DNA of 64,000 nt from Rhizophagus irregularis (taxonomy: Eukaryota > Glomeromycota > Glomeromycetes > Glomerales > Glomeraceae). A model generated the notes under the pieces. The model had not been told where the DNA came from. It saw only the letters and a list, made by a program, of their open reading frames with translations, and searched no databases. The first letter of the stretch is position 1. Every line of letters starts with the position of its first letter. Below are positions 1 through 11,318 of the stretch, piece after piece. The stretch lies in contig NC_089442.1 of NCBI RefSeq assembly GCF_026210795.1, forward strand, positions 3,162,001 through 3,226,000, given 5' to 3'. The translations under genes and the position numbers were made by a program.

Positions 1-1300
1 CACAAAGGCCGAGTACAATGAACCGCTTCGGAATATATAAATTCTGCCACACCCACAACGTACTCATTCTTTTTTTGAATAAATAAGTAATTTTAAAGAT
101 GCTAAAAGACCAAAATCAAGCAGATCTGAATATATAGCAATCGTGGTTTCTATGTATGTACAGCACTCAATATTATATGGTATAGTTTTCTATGGGAATG
201 TATAGTCTTTATTATATTATTTCCGCACATGTACGGAAAACTATACATGTACGATTATGTTTTCTACGTAGGGAATGTATGGCTTTTTATAATCTACTCT
301 GAGGTTACAGAATTATGTTATTTATGTATTTCCATACATTGTGGATTATCAGTGCACAAATCTGGATTTAGCATTGTTTGAAATATTTTATCATTTTCAG
401 TTTTCAGCTAGTGTTTTTTCTTTTTATTTTTGTTCTTAGAAAATACATGCCATTCACTAGTACTTGTTTCCCTCCTCCAAAGGAATAACTTTGAAGACAC
501 ATTTCACTCTTGTAGAAGTAAAATTAGGCGCGTATGCTGTAAACACTTCAGAAAAACCTATTTAATCATTAACTTATGAAAAAAAATTTAAATTGATTTC
601 TTGTGTTTAATAAACTTTAATAGTGGCGATATCGTATTATTGCCTTTTTCTAATTACTGTGATCTAGCATTATTTAATAAAAAAAAAAAAATTTAAGAAA
701 ACGTGAAAATAAAAATTTTATTGTATTTTCAAATAAAGAGGTATGATTATAAGCTAAAAATTATAATTTTAAGAAATTTTTAAATAAATTTACTTATCAC
801 TTTTCAAATTTTGTGTAACATTATTGTTTTTAAAAAGTTACTTATAAGTAAACTTATTTAAACATTGAAAATTATTTCTTAAAATTATAATTTTTAGCTT
901 ATAATCATACTTTCTTTTATTTTCATAAAATTTTTTTTTTATTAAAATAATGCTAAATCACAGTAATTAGAAAACGGCAATAAAAAAATAGGTAAAGTTA
1001 ATGATCTAAAAAGTTCAATTTTAACTTTAAAAACATCTTTGAAAATTATGAGTTTTAGATTGTGAATTATTGGAGTCATATTATTGTGGTTATTATGTTT
1101 GAATTTTATATAACTAAGATTTTCGTTTTAGTTATTTTGAAATCAAGAACGAGACATTTTCATTTTTAAAATCATTAATTCGTGATCCGTCAAGCTGTGA
1201 TTGACATATACAGTAATATATACGGGACGATTTATATATATTTTAACCGTTTTTCAGAATCCTTCTAATCTGACTTATTAAACTACTTCTAAAGTAATAC
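1..1300. other. Non-coding AT-rich stretch with a fold-back repeat
   Basis: No convincing coding frame is visible on either strand. The main structure is the fold-back repeat at about 639-981, listed separately. The rest is AT-rich spacer. Confidence 0.5.
639..981. repeat. Fold-back (long inverted repeat) element
   Basis: The left arm begins ATTGCC..TTTCTAATTACTG and the right arm ends in CAGTAATTAGAAAACGGCAA. Matching continues inward for roughly 130-150 bp per arm; for example GATTATAAGCTAAAAATTAT on the left pairs with its complement near 880-910. This is the form of a non-autonomous fold-back element or large MITE. No coding capacity is seen. No clear target duplication could be read because the flanks are A/T runs. 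Confidence 0.65.
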
Positions 1301-1308
1301 CAAAGCAA

Positions 1309-3215
1309 TGTCAAAGCAAAAAGAATACTCAGTTTCACTTATTTCTGCAGGAGAACTTGTAGACAACTTGCATTATGGACCATATGCTAGATAATGGTGG
1401 TTAGCTCGCCCAACTAATGATAATACGGCAAATATGCCTTTTTATCCACTTCGTCTTGGTATGAAACACTTGCTACAATAAATAAACGTGATTTTATCAT
1501 TACAGTAGTTCAAGGAAATACTGAAGATACTACAGGCTCTAATTATAATGGGTTCCAAGTTCCAACCCAGATATACTGTACATGTCGTTCTGAAGGTTTA
1601 TGTAGTAACGTTATATATGTAATAGTTGTGTTTCAAAAAATCCTGATTGGAATTATGTAAAGTTCTTTTATACATGATTATAACCATTCTCGATCATTAT
1701 TTTTCAAGAATTTGACGATGATGAAGCAATTGTTAGAATTTATAAAGAATTTCAAAAAATATGCATCTTTTGTGATGCTAATCCTAATTTAATTTGGAAA
1801 AAAATTGCAATATTAACAAACTGAAAGGAAGCACCCTCTTTGGACTTGAACATAATGAAATAAAATTAGTAATTGATCGAGAAAAAATTCCTTATTGTAC
1901 GACTGATGACTAGAAAATGAAGAAATTATGAATAAAGTTTTCAATTACCATTTGAAAAAACGTGTTTTAACGTCTATTAATTGGAAAAATTTTTTTATTG
2001 AATGGCAAAATCAAAAAAGTAATTTTATTGAAATAACACAAAAACTAAAAGAAATATATCCAGTTGGTTATATTATCAAAGATCGTAAATCGTGCGTGGA
2101 AAGCTTTATTGTGTCATGCTGGTTGTATTAAGATAACGAGGTAACTAATTAAAAATTCGATTTTTTCAATTTTGGACGCGGTCAAAAGATCCAGATAAAG
2201 ACAAAGATACACCAATGCAAGTGTATAATTGTGGATTTCTTCAATTTCTTCAAACAGCTCCTGAAAACAATTTTGGAATGCATTTCAAGATGCATTAGAT
2301 AGCAATATTCGTGGAATTGATGGTAAAAGAAGAATATTATCTGTTATTGCCGATACATTTTCATATGAAAATGATAAACGAAATTTATCAGTTAGTATCG
2401 AAATTTACAAAAAATTATAAAAAAAAAATCTATATAATACCCATAATTATTAGGTTTTTAATTATTCAATTACCGAAGTAAGTTATTATGCACATTAATG
2501 GTCCAGGAGGTGTTCAGATGGACAAACCTCCAGCACACAGTTCCTCAGACTCCTTGGATTAATAAGTCAGGTATTGAACTGTTGTTTTTAATATTACTAT
2601 ATGACGTCATTTTAAGCCAATCTATTATTTCTAGGAATTTTTCCTAATCGTCTAAATATGGATCAACTAAAATTCGACAATAGACGTGAATTAGTTTCTT
2701 TGCTAGAAGATGTTGTATCACAGAAAATAGAAAATACAGGTACAGTTTGATTTTAAAGAGAATGATTACCTTAGATTCTACACTAGTTATAATATTATCA
2801 TAGAAAATCAAATACTATCTACCGATATGCTGGATTCAAATGAAGAAATAAGGTAAGATTAGTTATGTCAGATGATCGTTTTTTTGTAAGAATTGCAATT
2901 AACATACCATAAAATTAAAGTGTACATCAGGAATTTCCGATCAAGTTAGGTTGGGCACTAAAGGAAAATCAAAAAGTTGGAAAAAAGGGAAGTAGTAAAA
3001 GAATTAATAAGCACATTGTAGCACTTCTGGAGGGGTATTTTTTAGCAGGAAATTTAAATAAAAGTGATAGATATAGCGCGCAGGAAATGTGGAATGAACT
3101 TACGAAATTGATAGAGGAACTATTCAAAATTGGATAGCCAGGTAAGCCGCTCAACATAAACAAAATATGGCAGGCTGGACAATCTATGATAAATAGGATT
3201 AATAGAAATGAATAA
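1309..3215 (+). pseudogene. Decayed gene of unknown family
   Basis: Short open stretches in changing frames follow one another on the plus strand. One starts MSKQKEYSVSLISAGE at 1309, one lies at 1928-2120 (a lysine-rich block), one near 2180-2400 includes DKDKDTPMQVYNCGF and GIDGKRRILSVIADTFSYEN, and the last at about 2930-3215 reads IKLGWALKENQKVGKKG, RINKHIVALLEGYFLAGN and ends INRNE. The last block resembles a C-terminal segment I associate with multi-copy proteins of arbuscular mycorrhizal fungi (hydrophobic helix, N-K-S-D-R-Y-S-A, then acidic helix), but I cannot name the family. The frames are broken by several stops and shifts, so it is a relic of a gene or of a mobile-element gene. 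Confidence 0.5.
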
Positions 3216-4536
3216 TTTTAATAACTTTTTTTTTTGTTTTTCTTTTGTTTATAACGTTTAAAATAAATATTTACCGGTGTATACTGTAAATAATGTTTTA
3301 ATAAAAAATATCAAGTTTGTGACTGTTACGCCTCTTGTAACTGCATAAATATAGCGTTTTTTAAGCCCGCGTCGCTAAAGAAAAAATATTTTAACTAATC
3401 ATACAAATGATACAATATAAAAATTACCCTGTTTATATCATTTTCAGCTGGGGATGTAATACAAATTTGGCTAGCTCAATATCACTAATTTGTATAATAA
3501 CATCGTAACCTTAAATAGTAAGTTTATGTCGATCAAAAATTGTGAAATTAATAAATGATGATGACGCAAATTTAATACTTCGGAACATTATTGTATCAAA
3601 AAAAAAAAAAAATTCCGGACAAATTAGCCCAAAAGCCATTTAAGGGATAATTAATTTGCAAAAATAATTCCCCGAAATTTATTAGTAGTTTTCACTGGTT
3701 CAGACGAATTAACAAAAAAGTTAATGCAAGGTTCAGCAGAATTAATAATAAATTACCAGAGAAATCACTAAAATCAATTTACGTGATGCAATGGTTATGC
3801 TTCTTAGGCATAGAAAATTTTAAATGACATGACCACAAGAATTAATAGTATTGAAGTCTTGAAGAAGCCTGTTGTAATGAATTTGACAGAATTCCATCAT
3901 TTCATCTGAATTCAATGCTTCTATCAAAGCTTTCTGAAATGAAATAATCCAACTTTATGCAATTGCCCAAAAACTTTAGGTCAAATTTGATCAGCTTAGT
4001 ATACCATCCAGTTTATCCAATTCATCTTTTGAAGAAAATAGTAACCATTTTAAGTGAGTTTTTGATCTGAATAAGGAAGAATGGAATAGAATGGGATACT
4101 ATGGATTATGAATTTGAAACTGAGAGATGTGAAATTCATGAGATGGGTAGATAGTAAAGAAAATATTAGCAGTTTGGATAATAATGTGGAGTAGTGAGAA
4201 GGAACCGCCTTTTATAGTTCAGGGGCTGGTGGAAAACATGATATTGTTTCATTTCATGCTTTATTCCTCCCTTTAAACATGATCTACTCCATTCGTTCTT
4301 TATTATTCATTTTTACTTAGCAGTCAGTGCCCCTGGCTTTTTTATGTAATACTTTGCAAAAAATACAATAATGACCTTTTAGTTAGTTACTTTGTAATTA
4401 TAGTGTTAAGTAAATGACTTTATTAATTATTTGATACAATTCAGTACACTGTTTGAAAAGGAAAAGTCCTTTTTTTATAACAAAATAATTACATATGTTT
4501 ATATAATAGATATTCAATAAATAATTTTGACTGGTA
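3216..4536. other. Intergenic, with a possible coding fragment on minus at about 3820-3945
   Basis: Mostly AT-rich spacer. On the minus strand about 40 codons are open from an acceptor-like TTTCAG near 3945 to a TAA at 3820-3822, reading KALIEALNSDEMMEF and later HYNRLLQDFNT. This could be the last exon of a dead gene. No partner exon was found and the family is unknown. Confidence 0.25.
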
Positions 4537-6467
4537 TTATGCAAATTTGTGAGCATTAATTAAAAAGGAAATGTAAAGGATAAAAATAGATAAAGAGACT
4601 AAATGTTGGAGATTTCTATGACTAATACCTACTATTATTAAACTTAAACTAACAACTGTTAAAATAAGGCTAAGAAAGATTAATACTGGATGCCAATCTT
4701 TATTTATTACCCACAGAAAAAACACGAACGTACTAATACTCATCAAAAAACAGATGATACCTTCTAGAAAGTGGGAAATTTGAGAGGGACTCAAATCATT
4801 CAATTGAGGGAATTCAAAAAACTTGGGAAGTCGGAATATAGTACAATGCTCTATTTGAAACACTTCAAATTCTTCCGCGGAAAAGGTTTCCAAATTGGCA
4901 ATGCTGTGTTCATAAAATTGTGTTTTGCTTACCCAATTAGATGTATTGGTGGATTGACCAGTCATGCGCAAATCGGCATCTCCGAAACATGGGCCACTCT
5001 TTGCATCCCAGGATATAGCTTTGTTTGCTGATTCACGAAGGATTCGGCTCAATTTTGGCGCTTGATTGTTGCCAAGAGAGAAAAGGAAGCTATCATTTGT
5101 CCTGCGTTTATGATTGTAATATTTAGATTCACAATAACCACCCCCCCTATGATACGGGTATATCCTAACACTGTTGGGATCATTTTCTAACCATCTGACA
5201 CCAGTTGCTTTCCATTGAAGCGGATTATATCCTCCAACCACTTCTCCTGTCCCGGAAACTTTTATTGCAATGACAGTGCGTTCCTTATTATCACAAATTT
5301 GGTGAAAACTATCAATATCAAACCCATCACGACTACCACGCAAAATGAGCTTGAACTTATATGGATTCTTTCTAAACGTGTATGGATTCCCATCCTTGTA
5401 GTCTATCCAACTTGCAATTTGTGCAGCATCTTTAGCACTAATAATCTTGGAGTCAAACGGAGATGCAGACACTCGTAGTGGAAGGACGCAAGATTGCAAT
5501 TCACAACCAGAATCCATGTGATATCGAATAATATCCTCATTGAGCTGATCAGGAAGAATTTTCCGATATAAATGTCTCACTTTTTGATAATAGTCCTCTC
5601 TAGACATTTGAAAAAATCTTACTAAAGGAATTAAACTATGTAATGATCTTTCAAGAGTTGAGAAATCTTTGTCGGACCAATCAGAGTGCCTTTCAAGGTC
5701 GGGGTTAGTACGAGAGATCCCCCACTTAATTATATACTCCCATATCTTGACCTCAGGCATGTCAAGGTCATCACGTTTGAGAATATAAATAAGAGTGGTT
5801 TCGTCCAAGCGCAGGAAATCATCAGACTCAAACAACGCATTCGGATTTTTGCAAACAATTTCTAGAATATAGTCACGTAGCTTCACGAAGGGTTCGTGAC
5901 GACAAGATAGCTGCAGGATGCCAGTAAGGTTTTGCTGCAACCACGATGATTGTTTTTCAATAAGATAGATTTGAGTGCAATTAATAAGTTTGCAGAGTCT
6001 TAATTCATTAGCAGCTACTAGGATATCTAAAGCATGGGTAGCATTTTGGTTAATATCACTGGAAATGTCTCCGGGTTGATCATAACAAATCTCGCCACTG
6101 TATATGTATCTATTCGTCCAAGAAACAAAAATTATGTTTAATACTATGATAACCTTATGTGTTACGCATTATTGTTTGCGAAATATACTTTAAAAACAAA
6201 TAAACACAACCTGAGTATAGAATCGAATACTGCTGGTAAGATGGTTTGCTCCTTGAGAATAACCACGCCGTCCTTCTTTGCGACCAAATTTTCGGAAAGT
6301 GCTGTGCGAAAATAGGGTGACCGTGCACTCAGAATAAGTGAGTGAGCTCGAAACTCTTTCATTTTCGACTCCTGCCCTACTTGAATGAGTACATCAAAAT
6401 CGTTCACTGCGTCCTCTAGGAGCTTTGAAATTTCTTGCAAGAAGTCTGGGAACAGAGTATAGCTCAT
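4537..6467 (-). CDS. BTB-BACK-TLDc protein with C-terminal membrane helices
   Basis: Two exons, 6211-6467 and 4537-6109. A 101-nt GT-AG intron splits the codon of the arginine in DSIL-R-YIYSG, giving 609 codons. The start is the ATG at 6467, just before SYTLFPDFLQ, which begins the conserved part. Order: BTB/POZ domain (about residues 10-110, with FDVLIQVG and FRAHSLILSARSPYF), BACK-like helices (about 140-240), then a TLDc domain (about 305-505, with SKIISAKDAAQIASWI, FKLILRGSRDGF and SFLFSLGN). Three hydrophobic segments follow (about 529-552, 560-582, 588-605), so the C-terminus is probably membrane-anchored. BTB domains usually recruit cullin-3 ligases, and TLDc domains are linked to oxidative-stress and V-ATPase functions. 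The membrane tail is unusual for a presumed cullin adaptor. No substrate can be inferred. Confidence 0.9.
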
Positions 6468-6788
6468 GACTTGTGAATGAATATTTGTTACAGCACGACA
6501 TATATATATTAGTACTGACTTGCACAAAACGTCAGATGAGCAAAATAAACTTTAATTGGTGGATCGCTTAAACATCATCTCGTGATTAATGTTACGAGAG
6601 AGTACCAATCTCATTTGGTAGGTAAACAGTACAATTAAAGCACATTTGTTTTTTTTTCGGGTGCACAAAGAAGTTTTTCAGATATGTAGCTAATCGGAAG
6701 AAATAGCGAATTAAATGTATGATGTTATCAAAGAGGGAGGAAGTACGTGAGAATGCGAAAAGGAAGGAGGAAGTGTAGGCTTTACAGC

Positions 6789-7211
6789 CTAGAAACTGCA
6801 GATCCTTCTATGGATGGCGTCACTGGTCTCCTTGTCAACTTTTGAAGATGATCCGCTACAAGAGAAAACTGTAGAACTCATCCCACTTGACCTAACATTG
6901 CACCGCTCGAATGGAAGTTCTAGCAAATAAAAAAAAAGATTCAATTTTTAAAGAACCACCCACTTATTTTCCCCAGAAACATAATTACCCGGTTTTATCC
7001 AGAACTTCGTTGAAAACTCCATATAACTTCTCCCCAACCAGAGGTCATTTGCTCCTGGTTCCTTCATTATATTTTTTTTACCATCCAATAAATAATAATA
7101 AGTATATTTACCAACCAGATTTCTCATAAAGCCCAAGCAAGTACTACTTACACTAAAAGCTTTCGTGAGACTTAAAAATTCTCTCTGACAGTCCTTAATT
7201 CGAATTTTCAT
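6789..7211 (-). CDS. Candidate small three-exon gene, unknown product
   Basis: Exons 7152-7211, 7061-7151 being intron 1 (7062-7151), then exon 6989-7061 and exon 6789-6919. They join in frame (60+73+131 nt, 88 codons with stop) to an 87-residue product starting MKIRIKDCQREFLSL. The last exon reads LPFERCNVRSSG and KVDKETSDAIHRRI. Intron 2 (6920-6988) is well formed, with GTAATT and a T-rich tract ending TTTGCTAG. Intron 1 has a good GTAAGT donor but a weak acceptor (AATGAAG), so the first exon is the less certain part. Exon base composition is less AT-rich than its surroundings. No family is recognised. It lies 320 bp upstream of the BTB-TLDc start on the same strand. Confidence 0.33.
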
Positions 7212-7450
7212 TTATTTTCCCAGCAACGTCAACCAAAAAAGCCGTTTCTTTTTATTTAGAGTAGAGTGTTTCTCTGTTTTCGGTCCACTCGATAGAAAAC
7301 ATTTTTCACACGGTAGTAGACCAGCATGGGGAAAGAGAAGGCTGTTTTGCCGGTGGAAAAAATCGAGCAATATAATAATGGTGGCTTAGCTTTTTTCAAT
7401 CTGACTGATCATCTCGTGACTTGAGGATCCAACGACAACGACCCGATCTA

Positions 7451-7665
7451 TAATCCCGCACGCGTGGTGTAACCGAGGTGATGTTTATTGTCACATGTCA
7501 AGTGACCGTTAGGAACGCGTTGTTTATATTTATCTCAGCGACTTAAAATTTTTTTGCAGTCTGATCTCTATTTGTCACACCTTATTTGTCACACCTTGGA
7601 CGGGTTGGGACGGGTTTCTGTTACTAAAAATAGTAAAGTCCAGTTACACCACGGGTGTGGGATTA
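7451..7665. mobile_element. Short TIR element (MITE-like)
   Basis: The ends TAATCCCGCACGCGTGGTGT (7451) and ACACCACGGGTGTGGGATTA (ending 7665) are inverted copies over about 23 bp with two or three mismatches. Inside is a tandem TTTGTCACACCTTA/G pair at 7571-7597. There is no coding frame. It is markedly less AT-rich than its surroundings. No clear target duplication was read. Confidence 0.55.
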
Positions 7666-8052
7666 CTGTTCCAACGACCCTAGCATCACCATGTAAAAAA
7701 TGGTAGCCGGATCTGTTGCCAGGTTACATATGATCCGGACAATTATTATATCTTCGGATTTATATAACATTTACATATAATTTAAATTAACTAAATTCTT
7801 TATTTAAAAAATTATTCATTCAATAATATAAAGTGTAAGTACTAATATATATAAAAATTGCATTTTCCTGTTATTTGAATAAGTCCACTTTTACACTTTC
7901 AATAAAATATTCCATTTAATTGACAAATTTATTGACTTTATCAGTTTGAATAGCTATATTAAAAGTCTTATCTATATTTTTATTTGGAACATCTAAATTG
8001 TATGATATTGAGAATTTTTCAGATATTAAAATAATAATTCAAATTTATAGTA

Positions 8053-8238
8053 CAGTCACCTTTATATAATGATATATATGTCAGGACATATATGAAATTT
8101 TTAGAAAATATCGTTATATCAAAGTTATACTGATATTTATATGTCCTCACATATAGTGGGAAAATGAAATTTTATTGGTATAACAAGTTTTTAATAGTAT
8201 ATTGGTATATCGAATATTGGTATATCAAGGTTAGACTG
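8053..8238. mobile_element. MITE with CAGTC ends and TA flanks
   Basis: The element begins TA-CAGTCACCTTTATATAAT and ends in GGTATATCAAGGTTAGACTG-TA. Terminal pentamers and TA flanks fit Tc1/mariner or pogo type elements. Interior repeats of GGTATAT and TATATG occur. It belongs to the same terminal class as the elements at 13.35, 43.32 and 51.05 kb. Confidence 0.55.
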
Positions 8239-8586
8239 TATGGTAAATTTCCTTGTGAATAATACCTTTATTTATTAAGTTTAGATAATGACTTTTTGTT
8301 GGGGAGTTAAATCTGTTATTTTAGGAATTGAAATTCATTTTCTTTTTTTTTTGAACTACTATCATTTTCATCTAAAAATTTGTCAAATGTAAAAACTTCT
8401 TCTTAAATAAAATTAAGTAATCAATATAAAGTAAAAAATTAAATATATATAAATAAAATGATAATAGTTTTACTACCTCTTATTTTCATTTTTTTTTTAT
8501 GAACTTTATGTTTTATTTATGCAATTACAACAATTTTTTTTTGTGATTTGAATAATTTTTTATATTTATTCAAAATCCTTTAAATT

Positions 8587-8762
8587 ATACATGCTATCCA
8601 AATTATTTTGTGATGCTATAATTATAATTTGGGATGTCATAATTCATTTAGTTTATATATAATTTACTATATAAAATGCTAAATAATTTGGGATGTCATA
8701 ATTGAATTTGGGATTTTACTTATAATTATGGCAGCCCAAAATAATTTGTGTGGCATGTATAT
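8587..8762. mobile_element. MITE with about 45-bp inverted ends and possible 8-bp target duplication
   Basis: The left end ATACATGCTATCCAAATTAT pairs with the right end AATTTGTGTGGCATGTAT. The arms continue through GTGATGCTATAATTATAA and its complement TTATAATTATGGCAGC. Both flanks carry TTTAAATT (8579-8586 and 8763-8770), a plausible 8-bp duplication as made by hAT-type transposases. Inside, AATTTGGGATGTCATAATT occurs twice. Confidence 0.55.
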
Positions 8763-8926
8763 TTTAAATTAATTAATTTTAAATCTCTACCATTTGATTT
8801 AACTGATTTTAAAAAAAAATAGTATTTATTTTGATCAATATCTTCAATTTTTATTGTAATTCCAATAAATTTTTAAATTTGAATAGCAAATTTTTTAAAT
8901 GTTGATATATTGAAAGAGGTAAATAG

Positions 8927-9104
8927 ATAAACTGTACTGTACGGTCAGCTAAACTGTACTGTACGAAAATATTTTAGCCAATCATAACTCATTATATACT
9001 TTTCAAATTTTTTAAATTTTTTTTTATTTATTATACAGTAAAATTTGATTGGTGAGTTCTCACTTCGTACAGTACAGTTTAGCTAACCGTACAGTACAGT
9101 TTAT
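8927..9104. mobile_element. MITE with doubled CTGTACTGTACG in each end
   Basis: Left arm 8927-8968 and right arm about 9064-9104 are near-perfect inverted copies of roughly 40 bp. Each arm contains AAACTGTACTGTACG twice, separated by GTCAGCT or GTTAGCT. There is no coding capacity. The doubled subrepeat in both ends is a distinctive family mark. Confidence 0.65.
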
Positions 9105-9268
9105 ATGTATACTCTATTGAAAGTAAGCTATTTTCCAAGCAGAAATTTCCTATCCACTTTTTTTACAATTAAAGTAAATAAAATTTACTATTGCATTTTT
9201 TATAATTATTATTTGATTGATGATCAATAATAATTACTTTTAGTTGAAAATTGATTAAATTTTTTAGT

Positions 9269-9692
9269 AAGGGTGCTGTCAGATATTACTTAATATTTTA
9301 GGGGGAAGGGGAATAACTAAAGATCTTAGGTTACATACAATACTATATAAGGAATTATTAAAGTTGTCTGCCTAAACCTCTCCAAAATTCTATGATTAGT
9401 TTCTCCAAAATTTTACTATAGTTTTATTATAATTTCGGCAAGATTTCAGCAGTTTCGGCATTTATAATAAGTTTCGTCAGGTTTCGCTTTTCTCCAGAGT
9501 TTCGCCAACTTTTTAATAAGACTTTCATATAGTTTCAGCAAAGTTTCGCTATTTCAGCATTTCGCCAACTTGCCAAAACCCCCTAGTTTCTCCAGCAACC
9601 TTAGGAATTATATATATAACATATCTTACCTAGGGAAGGGGGGTAAATTTTTATATTAAAGTGATATTAGGTAATATCAGACAGTGCCCTAA
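9269..9692. mobile_element. TIR element with AGGGTGCTGTCAGATATTAC ends and TTTCG-rich core
   Basis: The left end GGGTGCTGTCAGATATTAC and right end GTAATATCAGACAGTGCCCT are inverted copies, followed inward by TTAATATTTTAGGGGG on the left and its counterpart on the right. The core (9420-9600) carries many degenerate copies of GTTTCGNCA / TTTCAGCA / TTTCTCCA. The ends are related to those of the element at 33.33 kb. It is non-coding. Confidence 0.6.
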
Positions 9693-10597
9693 TTGCAGAT
9701 TAATAAATTCTTCATAGTAATTAGGATCAATAATAGAAGAATTATTGGAATTTTTATTACTAAAATTATTAAAATTTTCAGAAACAGTAAACTTTTCTAT
9801 TTTTTGATTAAAAAGTTTTTGATATTGATTATTATATATAGAACAAAAAGTAAAGTAAATTTTTTTTTCAAGTAATTATTATAAAAATTAAACATCTTTT
9901 TTGTTTAAATAAAGGCTTTTCTATAAAGAGAAATATCTTTTTTGAAAGTTCTTATAAATACATATAGAATATTTTTAATCCAGTTTTTTTATTAGATTTT
10001 ATTATTTTATTATATTTACATTTCTTTTTATTTAGATTACAATTACAGTACATATATTTATAACACCCATAGTATATTCTAATATTATGTATAGTTAATA
10101 TTATATTCAACTATATTAAAAAAAATTTTTGCATAAAAATAAGATGTAATTAAAATATGTAATAGGTAATCTTTTACATATATGATGATCAATAGTATAT
10201 AGGATTTTTGAAAACTGCAATAATTTATTTTATTTAACTTATTTATTATATTTATTTTATTAATTATTTTCATTTTAACTTTTATTACAAATAGTATTAG
10301 AATTTTATTTAGTTGAAGTTAGTCAAAAAAATTTGCATTATAATTTTTAAATTATAATGCAAGAGTATTATTTTCAGTAGTATAATTTAAAATCATTAAT
10401 TTTATAAATAAGAAATTACCTATATTTTTTATCAAGTATAATTTTAATAAAACTTATTTTTTTTAATTGAATATCTAATATCATTTTACATAATTATTTG
10501 TGATTTAATATAAGACTTTTCTAATAAGTTAAACTTTAATTAACCTGTTAAAGTATTAAAGTTTTCAGTTATTTTAATTATTGACAGAATGATAATA

Positions 10598-10905
10598 AGG
10601 GTTTAAAATTTGTGCACACCTGCACATGTGCGCACCCCCATGGATATATTATATATAAAAGTCAAAAATGACATTCTAAACCCTTCATGGCTCATTAAGT
10701 AAAGTTGTAGAATGGGCAAAAATACGCATAGTAAATAAAATTTTAAGGCTCTATAATATGTACATAAGAGTTGTGATATGAATATTTAAAAAAATCAGGA
10801 TTTTACTAAAGTAGTTACTAAAGTCACGTGATAATTGATGATTGATAAAAATTACCAAAAATGGAAGGGTGCGTACATGCGCGGGTGCGCACAAATTTTA
10901 TTTCT
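10598..10905. mobile_element. Mutator-like MITE with 11-bp target duplication
   Basis: GC-rich ends AAATTTGTGCACACCTGCAC (left) and its counterpart GTGCGCACAAATTTT (right) form TIRs of about 33 bp. Both sides carry the same 11 bases GAATGATAATA (10587-10597 and 10906-10916). Duplications of 9-11 bp are typical of Mutator-like elements. The body is non-coding, so the element is non-autonomous. Confidence 0.6.
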
Positions 10906-11187
10906 GAATGATAATATATATATTTATTTATTTATTTTTATATTTAATTAATTTATAAAAAAAAAACAATTAAAAATAATTAAAATAATCTTTTTTTATA
11001 AAAAAAACAACAATAAAAGAAAATACTAAAATATTTTTTAAATTTTAAAAACTTTTTTTTTTCTTTATATTTAAGCTAATATTTTATAAAAAAAAATAAA
11101 TAAATAAAGTTTTTAATTTTTATTTTAAAGTTTTTAAAATTTAATTTATTTTAATTATCATACTTTTTAAAATTCTGCTACTCTTAT

Positions 11188-11318
11188 ATAAATTACCTAA
11201 TAAAAAGATTACCAAATTATTAGATTATCAGATTATTAGAGATTATAGCCAATAAATATTCAGTAATCTAATAATAATCTGATAATCTAATAATCTTTTT
11301 ATTAAATAATTTATATTA
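11188..11318. repeat. Small imperfect palindromic repeat
   Basis: AATTACCTAATAAAAAGATT on the left and AATCTTTTTATTAAATAATT on the right pair, with repeated TTATTAGATTATCAGATTAT-type units between. It is a short inverted-repeat element or hairpin. Confidence 0.45.
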
